Numbered from the stretch's first letter, positions 9,540-18,819 are shown. The stretch: 64,000 nucleotides of DNA from Enterococcus mundtii (GCF_002813755.1 NZ_CP018062.1:62001-126000); one strand, 5' to 3'. Notes: generated from the sequence alone by a model not told the origin. Translations and numbers: made by a program.

Positions 9540-9895
9540 ATGGCTAATAAAGCCAATAGTTTAGCCTATACAAAATAGCTATGTAAATACCACATTGTAT
9601 ACACACTAAAGTATAGAAGAAAAATCATAGATAATTAATATCGAGCAAGTATTCAAGAGATTATTAAATGGTTACGTAAATATAAGAGGGAGGAAATATT
9701 AGAATGACATGTGGTGCCAGATGACGTTCATCTGTTATGGAGGATTCCACTGATAAAACGTGACTTTCCACGAGTTAAACAGTTTCTTTGGAAAGAAATC
9801 TTTTGGTCTAAAAGTGTTTGCCTTTTGATAACTGTTGTCGCACCTATCAATGTCATCAAGAAGTATATTCAAAGTCAGGGAAATAATCTCAAATA
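9540..9895 (+). pseudogene. tnpA (HUH transposase) pseudogene
   Basis: ATG 9540 opens MANKANSLAYTK, then a stop, then LCKYHIVYTLKYRRKIID, the typical IS200/IS605 TnpA start. Later pieces VVPDDVHLLWRIP and KKYIQSQGNN match the family middle (DHIHLL) and the C-terminal 'IKKYIEsQG' helix. Several stops and a large internal deletion remove the catalytic Tyr region. Not functional. Confidence 0.7.
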
Positions 9896-9913
9896 GAGAG
9901 TAGGTGAATCTTA

Positions 9914-10947
9914 TGGACCGACTAAAAGCTTATGAAGAAACTAAGAATGATTCCTCTAAAAAAAATGAGTATTCCAACGCCTGTAAAATACAAGCAAGAT
10001 TTTCCGTTCTTGAAAGAAGTGGATAGTCTCGCTTTAGCGAATGCACAACTCAATCTAGATAAGGTGTACAAGAATTTCTTTCGTGATAAATCCGTCGGAT
10101 TTTCCCATTTCAAAAGCAAGAAAAATCCGGTTCAAAGTTACACAACCAACAATCATAATGGGACAATCGCTTTGGTTGAGAATCAATTCGTCAAACTTCC
10201 TAAGTTGAAATCGTTAGTTAAAATTACGCTTCATAGATAACCTAAAGGTTTGATCAAATCTGCTATAATATCACGTTATTCTAGTGGTAAATACTATATT
10301 TCTCTGTTGTGTAAAGAAGAAATTAGTGAACTGCCTAAAGCTAATTTTGATATTGATTTAGGTATTACAGATTTCGCAATTCTTTCTGACAGTCAAAAAA
10401 TTGATAATAATAAATTTACTTCTAAGATGGAGAAAAAACTAAAACGTGAACAACGTAAGTTGTCAAGGTGTGCGTTGTTAGCTAAAAAGAAAGGCATAGA
10501 ACTTTGTGAAGCTAAGAATTATCAAAAGCAAAAACGAAAAATAGCATGCTTGCATGAAAAAGTAATGAACCAACATACTGATTTTCTGAATAAGTTGAGT
10601 ACAGAAATGATCAAAAATCACGATATCATTTGTATTGAAGACTTAAATACAAAAGGTATGTTGCGTAATCATAAACTAGCGAAAAGTATTTCGGATGTTT
10701 CTTGGTCTAGTTTTGTGACTAAATTACACTACAAAGCTGAATGGTACGGTCGGAAAATCATCAAAGTGGATAAGTGGTTTCCATCTAGTCAAATCTGTTC
10801 GTAATGCGGACATAAAGACGGCAAGAAATCTCTCGAAATGCGAGAATGGACTGCCCTATTTGTCATACTCATCATGAACGAGATATCAACGCTAGTATCA
10901 ATATTCTGACCGAAGGTCTAAGGCTACATTCTGTGGGAATGGCTTAG
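9914..10947 (+). pseudogene. tnpB (RNA-guided nuclease) pseudogene
   Basis: The ancestral frame is spread over 9914-9945, 9932-10240 and 10250-10804 and continues to TAG 10945-10947. RuvC-I is readable as [11 protein letters not shown], RuvC-II as ICIEDLN, and the zinc ribbon as CS-stop-CGHK ... CH, with Ruv[16 protein letters not shown] just after. So the catalytic acidic residues survive, but an early frameshift, a TAG after HR at 10240 and a TAA inside the first CxxC at 10802 disrupt the protein. It was a full-length TnpB of about 370 residues that decayed recently. Confidence 0.75.
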
Positions 10948-11112
10948 ATCAAATAAACAAGAACCGTAGGAACTACGGGGGTAGCTTGGTCAATAAGTGA
11001 CACCGCTGTTAGTAACGAAATAAGCTATCAAGTATGCTCTTTTCCCAAGAACCTCCCACTTCAAGCGTTAAGAACCGTCATGTTTAGCTAAGTGGTGAGT
11101 AGTTCACTAAAA
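10948..11112 (+). ncRNA. Probable IS605 right-end (omega/re) RNA region
   Basis: Sequence just after tnpB, ending at the element border, is the place where TnpB guide RNAs are encoded. It contains small hairpins such as ACCGTAGGAACTACGGGGGT (about 10962) and the paired blocks CCTCCCACTT / AAGTGGTGAG. If the border is at about 11112, the bases after it (ACTAAAAAAACATATG) would be the guide. RNA production is inferred from family biology; TnpB itself is broken here. Confidence 0.45.
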
Positions 11113-11125
11113 AAACATATGTAAT

Positions 11126-11190
11126 TAGGAATAAAAAAAACTGGAACAGAACTTATTTTGCTCTGTCCTAGTTAAAATTTTTATTCCTAG
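11126..11190. terminator. Long imperfect hairpin, bidirectional terminator
   Basis: A stem of about 26 bases per arm with mismatches (TTAGGAATAAAAAAAACTGG side against CCTAGTTAAAA...TTCCTAG) carries A and T runs on both sides. It lies between the dead IS element and the end of the minus-strand ATPase gene. Confidence 0.55.
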
Positions 11191-11260
11191 AAAAATTTGT
11201 ATAAATCTCATATTATTTCCCATAAATAATTGAAATAACAAAGTTTATGAAATAGAGATC

Positions 11261-13918
11261 TTACTTTAATTGGAACATTTTTTTTAATCCCTTAACAACA
11301 AATGTCACAATGATTGCAGTTGTTAAGATGATTAACCATGTTGAAGCTTGAATAGGAGTAGTACCTAGTAAATCGTTCATAAAAGGTACGTACACGGCAA
11401 TTAATTGAAGACCAATAGATATAAGTATTGCAAAAATCAATATTTTATTTTTAAAAAATGATTTATCCAACCCAAAACCACTATTTTTACGAACATTAAA
11501 TATATGCATTAGTTGTGCAACGGCCATAAAAGTAAATGTTGCTGTTTGTGCATACTCAAGAGTGTGATTAGTGTGTAATAGAATATTAAAAAATCCAAAT
11601 GCAACTATTCCGATAACGATCCCACTTAATATAATACGTCCTAGGAATTTTTTATTCACCAAACTATCAAATCTGCTTCTTGGTTGTCGTTTCATTATGT
11701 CGTCTTCAGCTGGTTCAAAAGCTAAAGCCATTGCTGGACCAATATCAATGACTAGATTTAGAAATAAAACATGAAGGGGAAGAATTGGCATTGGTAATAA
11801 AAAAATAACACTTAAAAATATTGTTATAATTTCTACCATGTTACACGAGAAAAGGAATGAAACATATTTTTTTATATTATCAAAAATAATACGCCCCTCT
11901 TTGATAGCATCGATAATTGTACCGAATCGATCATCTGTCAAAATCATATCTGAAGCTTCCTTAGCAACTTCAGTTCCACGAACTCCCATAGCAATTCCAA
12001 TATCAGCACCATTTAAAGCTGGTGCATCATTAACTCCGTCGCCAGTCATAGAAACAATATTTCCTGCTTCTTTTAGAGCCTTTACTAATTGTAGTTTGTT
12101 TTCTGGAGATACACGAGCAAAAACTGCAGTATCTGCTATGTGCTCTTTGAGTTTCCCGTCTTTGTAAAATCGGTCGATTTCTATACCTGTCATAGTATTA
12201 GCATAACCGTTTAATCCTATTTCACGCGCTATCATCGATGCAGTTTGAGGATGATCGCCCGTAATCATTTTGACTTGAATACCTGCTTCTTGAGCTATCT
12301 TGATTGATTCTTTAACATCTTTCCGTGGTGGATCAACAATTCCAAAAAAGCCTTGTATCTTAAGGCCATTAAAAGAGTGTATCAACTCATCTTCTGTTAA
12401 TCCACCTGTATAGTCTTTAATCTGTGCCACAGCCATTACTCTCTGCCCACTTGACGCCAATTCGTGATTGATATGAAAGAATTTTTCTTTTTCTTGTTTC
12501 TCAGGGTGAGCAAGCTCGATTAAGACATCTGGTGCTCCCTTTATGATAAGAGTCCTCTTTGCATCTTTTTCGTAAACACTAATCATAAATTTGTTGTCTG
12601 AATTGAAAGGTAATTCTCCAATTTTCACAGTGCCTTTTTCTAGTAAATTTTGTCGACTAATTCCTTCTTTTTGACCCAAAACCACAAATGCACCATCAGT
12701 TGGATCTCCTAGAATTTCGAAATGTCCATTATCTTCTTTTAAAGTCGATGTAGTACATAATGCTCCATTTAGAATAATTTCAGCTAAATCGGGATGATCA
12801 TTCACACTAATAATTTTGCCATTTTCCATAAAACTGCCACTGGGTTCATAACCATTACCAGTAACTTTATACTTTTCACCGCTGCTTAAAGTAATTGCAG
12901 TCACAGTCATTTGGTTTTCAGTTAATGTACCTGTTTTATCACTAGCGATAATACTAGTAGCACCTAATGTCTCTACAGCAGAAAGGCTTTTAACCAATGC
13001 CTTATGCTCAGCCATGATTTTCATCCCACGTGACAAAGTGATTGTTGAAACTGCCGGCATAGCTTCAGGAATAGCTGCTACAGCTAAAATGATTGCAATA
13101 TGTGCCATTTCAATAAATTGTTGATCTGTTAGTATTCCTGCAATCAAAACAGCAAAAGCCGCAACTAATGCTGCAATAATAATTGCCTTACCTAATTTAT
13201 CTAACTCAACATCTAATGGTGTTTTACTGTTTTTATCACCAGTCAACATATTACTAATCTTACCAACTTCTGTCTGCATACCTGTTTCAGTAACGATAGC
13301 ATATCCATTCCCACGGGTAACTGCTGTTCCAGCAAAAATGACATTACATCGATCACCGAGTGGAGTTTCTTCCGTATATATATCTTCTGCATTTTTGTCA
13401 GTTGACTCTGCTTCTCCTGTAAGCGCAGATTCTATACAAGCAAGATTCTTACTTTCAATCAAACGGGCATCTGCAACTACTGCATCCCCCTCTTCTAAAA
13501 ATAAAATATCTCCTGGAACAACCGTAGAAGATTCTACTTCCATAAGGTGTCCATTACGAATAACCTTAGCAGTTGTAAAAATCATTTTTTGCAAAGAATC
13601 AATTGATTTTTGAGCGCGTAATTCAGTAATGAAACCAGTAGCTACAGCAATTAATACAGCAATTAATACAGCAATTCCTTCTGTAATTTCTCCCATTGTA
13701 AAAGAGAGTACTGCCGCAGCAAATAATAAATAAACAATCAAATTATTCAAATTATGCCACAATAACTTCCATGCCGATGGTGATTTTTGTTGCCGTATTG
13801 AATTTTCTCCATATTTCTCTAAATTCTCTTTTACTTTTTCGTCGGTAAGTCCTTGTTTTTGATTTGTTTTAAAGAACTTTGATGTTTCCTTTATTGTTCG
13901 TTGATAAAATTTTTCCAT
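11261..13918 (-). CDS. P-type cation-transporting ATPase (P2/calcium-type)
   Basis: An 885-residue membrane ATPase. The N-terminal cation-ATPase domain (EKYGENSIRQQ) comes first. The actuator motif LTGEAES lies near residue 164, the M4 motif IPEAMP near 287, and phosphorylated Asp327 in SDKTGTLT. Then come the nucleotide domain with KGAPD, the hinge GDGVNDAPAL near residue 625, and six C-terminal membrane helices. The order and length match Ca2+/Mn2+-type P2 pumps, but IPEAMP replaces the usual PEGLP, so the ion is not certain. A perfect AGGAGG lies 6 bases before the ATG. Transcribed alone on the minus strand. Confidence 0.85.
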   Translation of the reverse strand: MEKFYQRTIKETSKFFKTNQKQGLTDEKVKENLEKYGENSIRQQKSPSAWKLLWHNLNNLIVYLLFAAAVLSFTMGEITEGIAVLIAVLIAVATGFITELRAQKSIDSLQKMIFTTAKVIRNGHLMEVESSTVVPGDILFLEEGDAVVADARLIESKNLACIESALTGEAESTDKNAEDIYTEETPLGDRCNVIFAGTAVTRGNGYAIVTETGMQTEVGKISNMLTGDKNSKTPLDVELDKLGKAIIIAALVAAFAVLIAGILTDQQFIEMAHIAIILAVAAIPEAMPAVSTITLSRGMKIMAEHKALVKSLSAVETLGATSIIASDKTGTLTENQMTVTAITLSSGEKYKVTGNGYEPSGSFMENGKIISVNDHPDLAEIILNGALCTTSTLKEDNGHFEILGDPTDGAFVVLGQKEGISRQNLLEKGTVKIGELPFNSDNKFMISVYEKDAKRTLIIKGAPDVLIELAHPEKQEKEKFFHINHELASSGQRVMAVAQIKDYTGGLTEDELIHSFNGLKIQGFFGIVDPPRKDVKESIKIAQEAGIQVKMITGDHPQTASMIAREIGLNGYANTMTGIEIDRFYKDGKLKEHIADTAVFARVSPENKLQLVKALKEAGNIVSMTGDGVNDAPALNGADIGIAMGVRGTEVAKEASDMILTDDRFGTIIDAIKEGRIIFDNIKKYVSFLFSCNMVEIITIFLSVIFLLPMPILPLHVLFLNLVIDIGPAMALAFEPAEDDIMKRQPRSRFDSLVNKKFLGRIILSGIVIGIVAFGFFNILLHTNHTLEYAQTATFTFMAVAQLMHIFNVRKNSGFGLDKSFFKNKILIFAILISIGLQLIAVYVPFMNDLLGTTPIQASTWLIILTTAIIVTFVVKGLKKMFQLK

Positions 13919-14433
13919 ATCATTCCTCCTATAATTCCCAGGTAGCTATACTCATAGCTTAGAAACCATATAATCATTTTCAGTTATTTTAATCTGGTTG
14001 TTACATTGTATTCTTCGAGTAAGCAGTGAGGTTAAGAAACTTCAATTTTTTTCAATAATTAATTATCCGAATAGAATCCTTCCTGAAATTTCTGTAAACG
14101 CAAAGCACATTTATTTACTAACTTAAGGTTACTCTAACACAAAACTATGATGATTCTTAGAAGATAGAGAAATTTATCTGATATTTTGCTTAGCATTTAC
14201 TTTCGGCATATTCAGAGAAGAAACATTGATGTAGTGATACTAAGGTCCTTGTTTCATATAAAATATAAAGGTTTCTATATTTAAACTTTGAAATGACAAT
14301 AATGATTTTTATTAAATGTACTATTCAGGTAAAGTAGTAGATGTATAATACACAATGATCAGTGCTCCAATTATTCGATTCCATTTATCAAAATCCATGA
14401 ATTATGAGCCACTCCATAAAGAGGAGGAGGGGA
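13919..14433. other. Intergenic between ATPase and decayed WxL cluster
   Basis: About 515 bases without a gene. It must hold the minus-strand ATPase promoter, but no hexamer pair stands out. A GAGGAGGAGGGG ribosome site lies just before 14434. Confidence 0.4.
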
Positions 14434-14745
14434 ATGAAAAGAAAAATTTGGATTGTCACTGTCTGTTTATGGGGGGCCTGATCCTAGGAATGCGGCTATG
14501 CGTCATCGGTTCAATCTACAGAGACGGAGGGAACGATTCGGTTTACGGTACTCCATGAACCAGAAGAAATACCGAGTCCACCACCATCCAATCCATCTGA
14601 TAGCCGAGAAATGCCTCAAACCAATACGGCATGCCAATGACACTGGCTTCGGATAGGAGCGCTATTCGTTACCCTAGCAGCCATCGTCGGTGTCAGAAGA
14701 AACACCCAGAATACAAAAAATAGAAAACAAAAGAAGAAATTATAC
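14434..14745 (+). pseudogene. LPxTG-type small WxL-cluster protein, broken
   Basis: A good ribosome site and ATG start a signal peptide (MKRKIWIVTVCLWGA) that is cut by TGA and TAG. The frame then reads STETEGTIRFT, a proline-rich EPEEIPSPPP linker, MPQTN (a changed LPxTG-type sorting motif), another TGA, a hydrophobic stretch (GALFVTLAAIVG) and a basic tail. This is the same layout as the intact protein at 17655-18023 (VETEGTIGFTG ... LPQTN). Three stops make it a pseudogene. The normal stop is lost and the frame runs into the next gene fragment. Confidence 0.75.
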
Positions 14746-14901
14746 ATGAAATTTCTTCTTTTAAAAACTGTTACTGCATTATCTACTACCATTTTAGCTG
14801 GAGGCGTTCAAGCTTTTGCTGATGGGGGAATCGGAATAAACAAGCGAAGTCCATCAGATGACAACCGAGGATCAAATCACATTCACCCCAGGAGAAGATA
14901 A
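14746..14901 (+). pseudogene. WxL protein N-terminal remnant, frameshifted
   Basis: The signal peptide MKFLLLKTVTALSTTILAGG is close to that of the intact WxL protein at 18028 (MKFVRLATIAALSTTIFAGG). After about 30 codons the frame shifts. The original continuation, EVHQMTTEDQITFTPGEDK, is in another frame and matches RQVTTNGNIEFTPSTDE of 18028. The body and WxL motifs are deleted. It ends just before the start of the next gene, whose ribosome site (AGGAGA) lies inside this remnant. Confidence 0.7.
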
Positions 14902-14903
14902 GA

Positions 14904-15428
14904 ATGAAAAAGATTAGTTTAGTAGTAGGTTTAGCAACAATAGGTGTATTGGGATTAGGACAATCAGTGCATGCGGAAGAAACCACAGCTTCTGTATTAG
15001 TTAAATCTGGAGGGATTAAAATCTCTGACACTAAAAATATTAATTTCAATGATGTAACCGTAAAAAAAGGTGGAACAACAGCGACAGAAAAAGATAAATC
15101 AAGTATTACCATTGAAGACTTACGTGGTTCAAGTAGTAAAGGGTGGACATTAACAGCTAAATTAAAGGATGAAAACTTTAAAGGAATGGGATTAAATGTT
15201 ACAACAAAGATTGAATCAAATGCCACAGTAGCTAAACCTGGATCAGCTGCTTATTTAAATTCTCAGCCACAGATGATTGCAACAGTTGCAGATGCTGACA
15301 TTAAGAAAACAGACTTTGATACAAATGTTAGTCTGAATGCTAAGTTAACAGTTCCAGAAAAACAATTAGCTACTACTTATACAACGACTATCGTATGGAA
15401 TTTGGCTGAAGGGTCAGGAACCAAATAA
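14904..15428 (+). CDS. WxL-domain surface protein
   Basis: A 174-residue secreted protein with signal peptide MKKISLVVGLATIGVLGLG and cleavage near HAEE. The mature part is essentially one WxL domain: the first W motif is GWTLTAKL and the C-terminal one TIVWNLAEGSG. WxL domains bind the peptidoglycan of Gram-positive cells without a sortase, usually with a DUF916/DUF3324 partner. The partner gene that follows carries a nonsense mutation, so this protein may lack its cognate membrane partner unless the one at 18931 serves it. A terminator follows at 15446. Confidence 0.8.
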   Translation: MKKISLVVGLATIGVLGLGQSVHAEETTASVLVKSGGIKISDTKNINFNDVTVKKGGTTATEKDKSSITIEDLRGSSSKGWTLTAKLKDENFKGMGLNVTTKIESNATVAKPGSAAYLNSQPQMIATVADADIKKTDFDTNVSLNAKLTVPEKQLATTYTTTIVWNLAEGSGTK

Positions 15429-15445
15429 AGTATAAATCATAAAGG

Positions 15446-15472
15446 GCCTCCATAACAGGAGGCTTTTTATTA
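15446..15472 (+). terminator. Intrinsic terminator
   Basis: GCCTCC-ATAACA-GGAGGC hairpin followed by TTTTTATT, after the WxL gene. Confidence 0.85.
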
Positions 15473-15483
15473 CAGAGGAGAAA

Positions 15484-16491
15484 ATGATGAGAATATTAAT
15501 AAAGAAATTTGCATTAGTCCTTATGTTTGTTTTCTCAACTTTCAGTTTTGAACAACTAGCATTAGCTGATAGCAATGATTTCTCTGTTGTACCTGTATTA
15601 ACAGAAAATCAGAATCCTGATGTTCTAAGCTATTTTGAATTAACTGTCACACCAAATCAAAAACAAACGCTCAAAATAAGAATTAAGAATAACTCTAATG
15701 AAAGTGTGAAATACAACCTATATGTAAATACAGCAACTACCAATCAAAAAGGAATTATCGATTACTCTATCACTGATTTTGAAAAAGATGAGTCATTGAA
15801 ACTATCTTTAAAAGATTGTTTAACATTAAAGGAACAATATGTTGACGTTCCTGCAAATAGTGAAAAAGAAGTTTCTCTTAAACTATCTATTCCATAAATC
15901 CCATTTGAAGGCATAGCTCTAGGCGGGATTACTGTAGAACCCACTACAGAAGAGGGATCTGAAGGGGTAAACAATGTATTTACACGAACATTAGCAATTC
16001 AGCTTGCGGAAACAGCTAAAGACATTGTTCCAAAATTAGAAGGAGGAGAAGTAATAATCTCTCAAGAAAACTTGAGAAATAATGTTAATTTTGAATTAAG
16101 AAACATTACACCAACCATCATCTCAAACGTAAAATCAGAAATATCTATAAAAAACGAGGAGAAGAAAACTCCTATTCTTGAACAAACAAAAGATCAATTG
16201 AGTTTTGCTCCCAATTCTAAATTTAATCTTATGACAGAGTGGAATAAGCAATTTAATCCTGGAAAATATACTTATAATATTAATCTAACTGATGGAAAAG
16301 GAAATAAATGGTCATTTGCGAAAAACTTTAAAATTAAAGCAGAAGTAGCCGAGAAATTGAATAAGTCCTCTGTTTATAAAAAAGAAAAATTCATTGAAAA
16401 GTATTTTATGTATATCGTTACTATACTGACTATTCTATTTATTGTGCTTCTATGGTTGATTGTAAGTAGATTTTTTAAAAAAAGTAAATAG
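15484..16491 (+). pseudogene. DUF916/DUF3324 WxL-partner protein with a nonsense codon
   Basis: Two in-frame halves are separated only by TAA 15895-15897. Upstream: signal peptide, then the DUF916 region with SYFELTVTPNQKQTLKIRI and VSLKLSIP. Downstream: IPFEGIALGGITVEP, the DUF3324 region with SFAPNSKFNL, a final membrane segment (YIVTILTILFIVLLWLIV) and a basic tail. The intact paralogue at 18931 reads LNMPKEAFSGFLAGG at this place, so the stop probably replaced a Lys AAA codon. The product would be a secreted half-protein with no membrane anchor unless the codon is read through. Confidence 0.8.
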
Positions 16492-16784
16492 ATTTATTCG
16501 ACTCTTGAGAGTATTGTATTTTATGTAATGGTTATGGTGAAAGACTTCGATTGATTATTTTTTGTTCTGAATTGTTTTTGTTAAACTAAGTTCTGAATCA
16601 AGCAAAAATACTACGGAAATTTAGAAAGTTACGGTATCCATAAGCGACTCGTTAGATGTTTTTTTATTACAGTAGTAATTTTTACAGTTAAGTCATTGTA
16701 TAATTGTCTCTACTCATATCTATTCTATAAATATATTATTGATAATTATGAGTTTTTTATTAGATAACTTATTGGAGGAATTAT

Positions 16785-17354
16785 ATGACTAGAAAAATTT
16801 ACGGCTATGCTCGGGTTTCAACTAAACAACAAGATCTTTCGCGGCAATTAGATTTATTAGAAACTTATCACTGTGAAAAAATCTATACTGAAAAAATTAG
16901 TGGTGTCCGTGCAAGTCGTCCTGAACTAAATAAACTAAAAAAACGTGTAAAGTCCGGTGATCAAATAGTCATTGAGAGCTTCTCACGGTTTGGACGTAGC
17001 ACAAAAGATTTAATTAACCTTGTTTATTTTTTTGAGAAAAAAGAAGTTAAAATAATCAGTATAAAAGAAAATTTTGATACTCAAACTCCCCAGGGGAAAT
17101 TAATGATCACTGTTTTCCAAGCTTTTAGTCAATTTGAACGAGATATTATTGTTGAAAGGACCCTTGAAGGATTAAACTCTGCACGAGCAAGAGGTAAGGT
17201 TGGTGGACGGCCAAAAGTAAATCAAGAGGTTCTTCAAGAATCACTCTCATTACATCTTATAAAAGGATTATCTGTCTCAGAAGTTTGTAAAAAAACTGGG
17301 ATTAAACAATCAACTTTTTATCGCTATTTAAAACAAGAGAGGAATCTTTCTTAA
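16785..17354 (+). CDS. Serine recombinase (resolvase/invertase family)
   Basis: A 189-residue small serine recombinase. The catalytic Ser is in GYARVSTKQQ (about residue 12). The active-site arginines lie in ESFSRFGRSTKDL, the E-helix follows IFQAFSQFERDIIVERT-like text, and the C-terminal helix-turn-helix is GLSVSEVCKKTGIKQSTFYR. Members either resolve plasmid multimers or invert DNA. It lies 130 bp upstream of a pair of perfect inverted repeats that resemble invertase sites (17485-17625), so inversion of that segment is a reasonable role. Plasmid resolution remains an alternative. Confidence 0.8.
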   Translation: MTRKIYGYARVSTKQQDLSRQLDLLETYHCEKIYTEKISGVRASRPELNKLKKRVKSGDQIVIESFSRFGRSTKDLINLVYFFEKKEVKIISIKENFDTQTPQGKLMITVFQAFSQFERDIIVERTLEGLNSARARGKVGGRPKVNQEVLQESLSLHLIKGLSVSEVCKKTGIKQSTFYRYLKQERNLS

Positions 17355-17407
17355 TAGAGTTAATGCTCATGGCAAGTATCTATTTAGTGACCAAATAAAT
17401 ATATCAC

Positions 17408-17441
17408 TTTATTTTTAAAAATATTTCTGGTATAGTATAAT
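17408..17441 (+). promoter_or_regulatory. Putative promoter of the invertible leader and WxL operon
   Basis: An extended -10 (TGGTATAGT, 17428-17436) overlaps a perfect TATAAT (17436-17441). The -35 is weak (TTTATT about 17408). TCACTT (17404) and AAGTGA (17444) flank it as a possible operator. It lies outside and upstream of the inverted repeats and points toward the WxL operon. Confidence 0.5.
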
Positions 17442-17484
17442 ATAAGTGAAATCAATATATAATAGCTATTGGATTGATTTTATT

Positions 17485-17625
17485 TCTCAAAAATCTTCGT
17501 TTTTAGTAATTTTAATTTGTTATTTATATATAAATAACAAAACCTAATTTAATCACTTTTTCAAGACATCTGATGCGATCGGATGTCTTTTTTTGTCGTC
17601 TCCTTAAAAACGAAGATTTTTGAGA
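17485..17625. repeat. Perfect 21-bp inverted repeats bounding a 99-bp segment (putative inverton)
   Basis: Left arm 17485-17505 and right arm 17605-17625 are exact reverse complements. Each arm with its flanks is itself a degenerate dyad: TCAAAAA, a 6-base centre TCTTCG, then TTTTTAG. This is the layout of 26-bp Hin/Gin-type crossover sites (half-sites around a short core). Inside lie a 24-nt palindrome (17517-17540) and an intrinsic terminator (17563-17594). A serine recombinase gene is immediately upstream and a surface-protein operon immediately downstream. Confidence 0.7.
17563..17594 (+). terminator. Orientation-dependent intrinsic terminator inside the inverted repeats
   Basis: A 12-bp stem with a 3-base GCG loop (17563-17574 and 17578-17589, one wobble pair) is followed by seven T. 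In the orientation shown it should stop rightward transcription before the WxL operon. If the segment flips, the T-run would lie 5' of the hairpin and termination should be lost. Confidence 0.75.
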
Positions 17626-17654
17626 TATCTAACAAAAGTTATAGGGGGAGGGAT

Positions 17655-18023
17655 ATGAAACACAAAAAACGATACATTCTAAGTATAGGGATCTTACTCA
17701 TTCAAGTGTATGCACCACTAGGTGTTTATGGGACAGAAGTACGTTCGGTGGAAACTGAAGGAACAATTGGTTTCACTGGGGTATATGAAACACCTGGACT
17801 GCCAGAGCCCGCACCCGAAGTTGAGGTAAAAACAATTTTTCCCAAAGAAATCGCTCAATCACCATTAGAAGTGAGAAAGAGTAGGCACAAAAGATTACCG
17901 CAAACGAATGAGAATCATATGAATATTTTGAAAATGTTGGGGCTTCTGATCACCGTAGTCACACTTAGCTTTTGGTTTTGGAAAAAACAAAAAGAAAAAA
18001 TAAACAAAGAAAGTAGGATTTAA
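17655..18023 (+). CDS. LPxTG-type small WxL-cluster surface protein
   Basis: A 122-residue protein. ATG 17655 is chosen because GGGGGAGGG lies just upstream and a signal peptide follows (HKKRYILSIGILLIQVYAPL). The middle has VETEGTIGFTG and a proline-rich segment. The C-terminus is a sorting signal: LPQTN, hydrophobic MLGLLITVVTLSFWFW, basic tail. It should be linked to the wall by a sortase. It is the first gene of the operon, directly after the invertible segment, and ends 4 bases before the next ATG. Confidence 0.8.
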   Translation: MKHKKRYILSIGILLIQVYAPLGVYGTEVRSVETEGTIGFTGVYETPGLPEPAPEVEVKTIFPKEIAQSPLEVRKSRHKRLPQTNENHMNILKMLGLLITVVTLSFWFWKKQKEKINKESRI

Positions 18024-18027
18024 ATAT

Positions 18028-18819
18028 ATGAAATTCGTTAGATTAGCAACCATTGCAGCATTATCAACTACTATTTTCGCCGGAGGAGCGGCTTCTGTGT
18101 TTGCCGACGAGACTCGTCAAGTGACGACCAACGGAAATATCGAATTTACACCTAGTACAGACGAACCAGAAATCGTTGTTCCACCAGTAGAAGAACCGGA
18201 TGTAGAGATTGAACCAGAAGTTCCTGGAACCACGGGTCCTTTGTCAATTGTAAAGGCTGCGACAATGAATTTTGGTTCACAAGTGATTTCAAATCAAGAT
18301 CAAACGTACAATATTATTGCAGAAAGACAACAGAAGACCGGAACGACTGGTGATGAGAATAAAGTTCCTTATGTCAGTTTTGCACAAGTTTCTGATACTA
18401 GAGGAAGCAATGCAGGTTGGGATTTGAAAGTCAGTCTAAGTGACTTTCAAGCGGAAAATACGCAAAATGCTATCTTGCGAGGAGCCAAAGTTACTTTAAA
18501 GGATCCACAAATTCAATACACGGGGAATAATCAAGAGTTAGCTCCAGCTGCACATGCAAATAATTTGGAATTGGTGCCTAATAGTGGTGCTGTTTCAGTT
18601 ATGACCGCTGAATCAAACAAAGGAGCGGGACGCTCATCTGTTGTTTGGGGAAATCAAGCAGACTTAGATGCCCAAGTTGAGGCAAATGCAAGTGCGCCTG
18701 TGACAAACAATGCCATTCAATTATCTGTACCTGGCGCGTCAGCCAAAGACGCGACCACTTATACCTCAACATTGACATGGGAATTAACGACTACACCAGG
18801 TAGCGATGTAGGGGCCTAA
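18028..18819 (+). CDS. WxL-domain surface protein
   Basis: A 263-residue secreted protein: signal peptide to about residue 27, a short acidic/proline-rich linker (PPVEEPDVEIEPEVPG), then a WxL domain from about residue 70. The two W motifs are GWDLKVSL and TLTWELTTTPG at the end. It binds peptidoglycan non-covalently. It is co-transcribed with the LPxTG protein and followed by a terminator before the DUF916 gene. Confidence 0.85.
   Translation: MKFVRLATIAALSTTIFAGGAASVFADETRQVTTNGNIEFTPSTDEPEIVVPPVEEPDVEIEPEVPGTTGPLSIVKAATMNFGSQVISNQDQTYNIIAERQQKTGTTGDENKVPYVSFAQVSDTRGSNAGWDLKVSLSDFQAENTQNAILRGAKVTLKDPQIQYTGNNQELAPAAHANNLELVPNSGAVSVMTAESNKGAGRSSVVWGNQADLDAQVEANASAPVTNNAIQLSVPGASAKDATTYTSTLTWELTTTPGSDVGA

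Larger units (their letters stand above)
9391..11112 (+). mobile_element. Dead IS200/IS605-family element
   Basis: A tnpA remnant, a tnpB pseudogene and a structured right end occur in the canonical IS605 order. The left end may be the palindrome-containing stretch near 9391 (AAACGTACGTTT). The right end carries the complementary blocks AACCTCCCACTT (about 11049) and AAGTGGTGAGTAGTT (about 11090), typical of IS605-type ends. Both genes are broken. A more eroded relative lies at 34190-34775. Confidence 0.65.

Noticed and set aside
11838..12167. Plus-strand ORF of 109 codons
   Set aside because: Antisense shadow of the P-type ATPase, Ser/Ile-rich with no start signal.
17583..17654. Upstream extension of the LPxTG-type protein
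   Set aside because: It starts inside the terminator T-run and lacks a ribosome site; ATG 17655 has both a strong site and a signal peptide.
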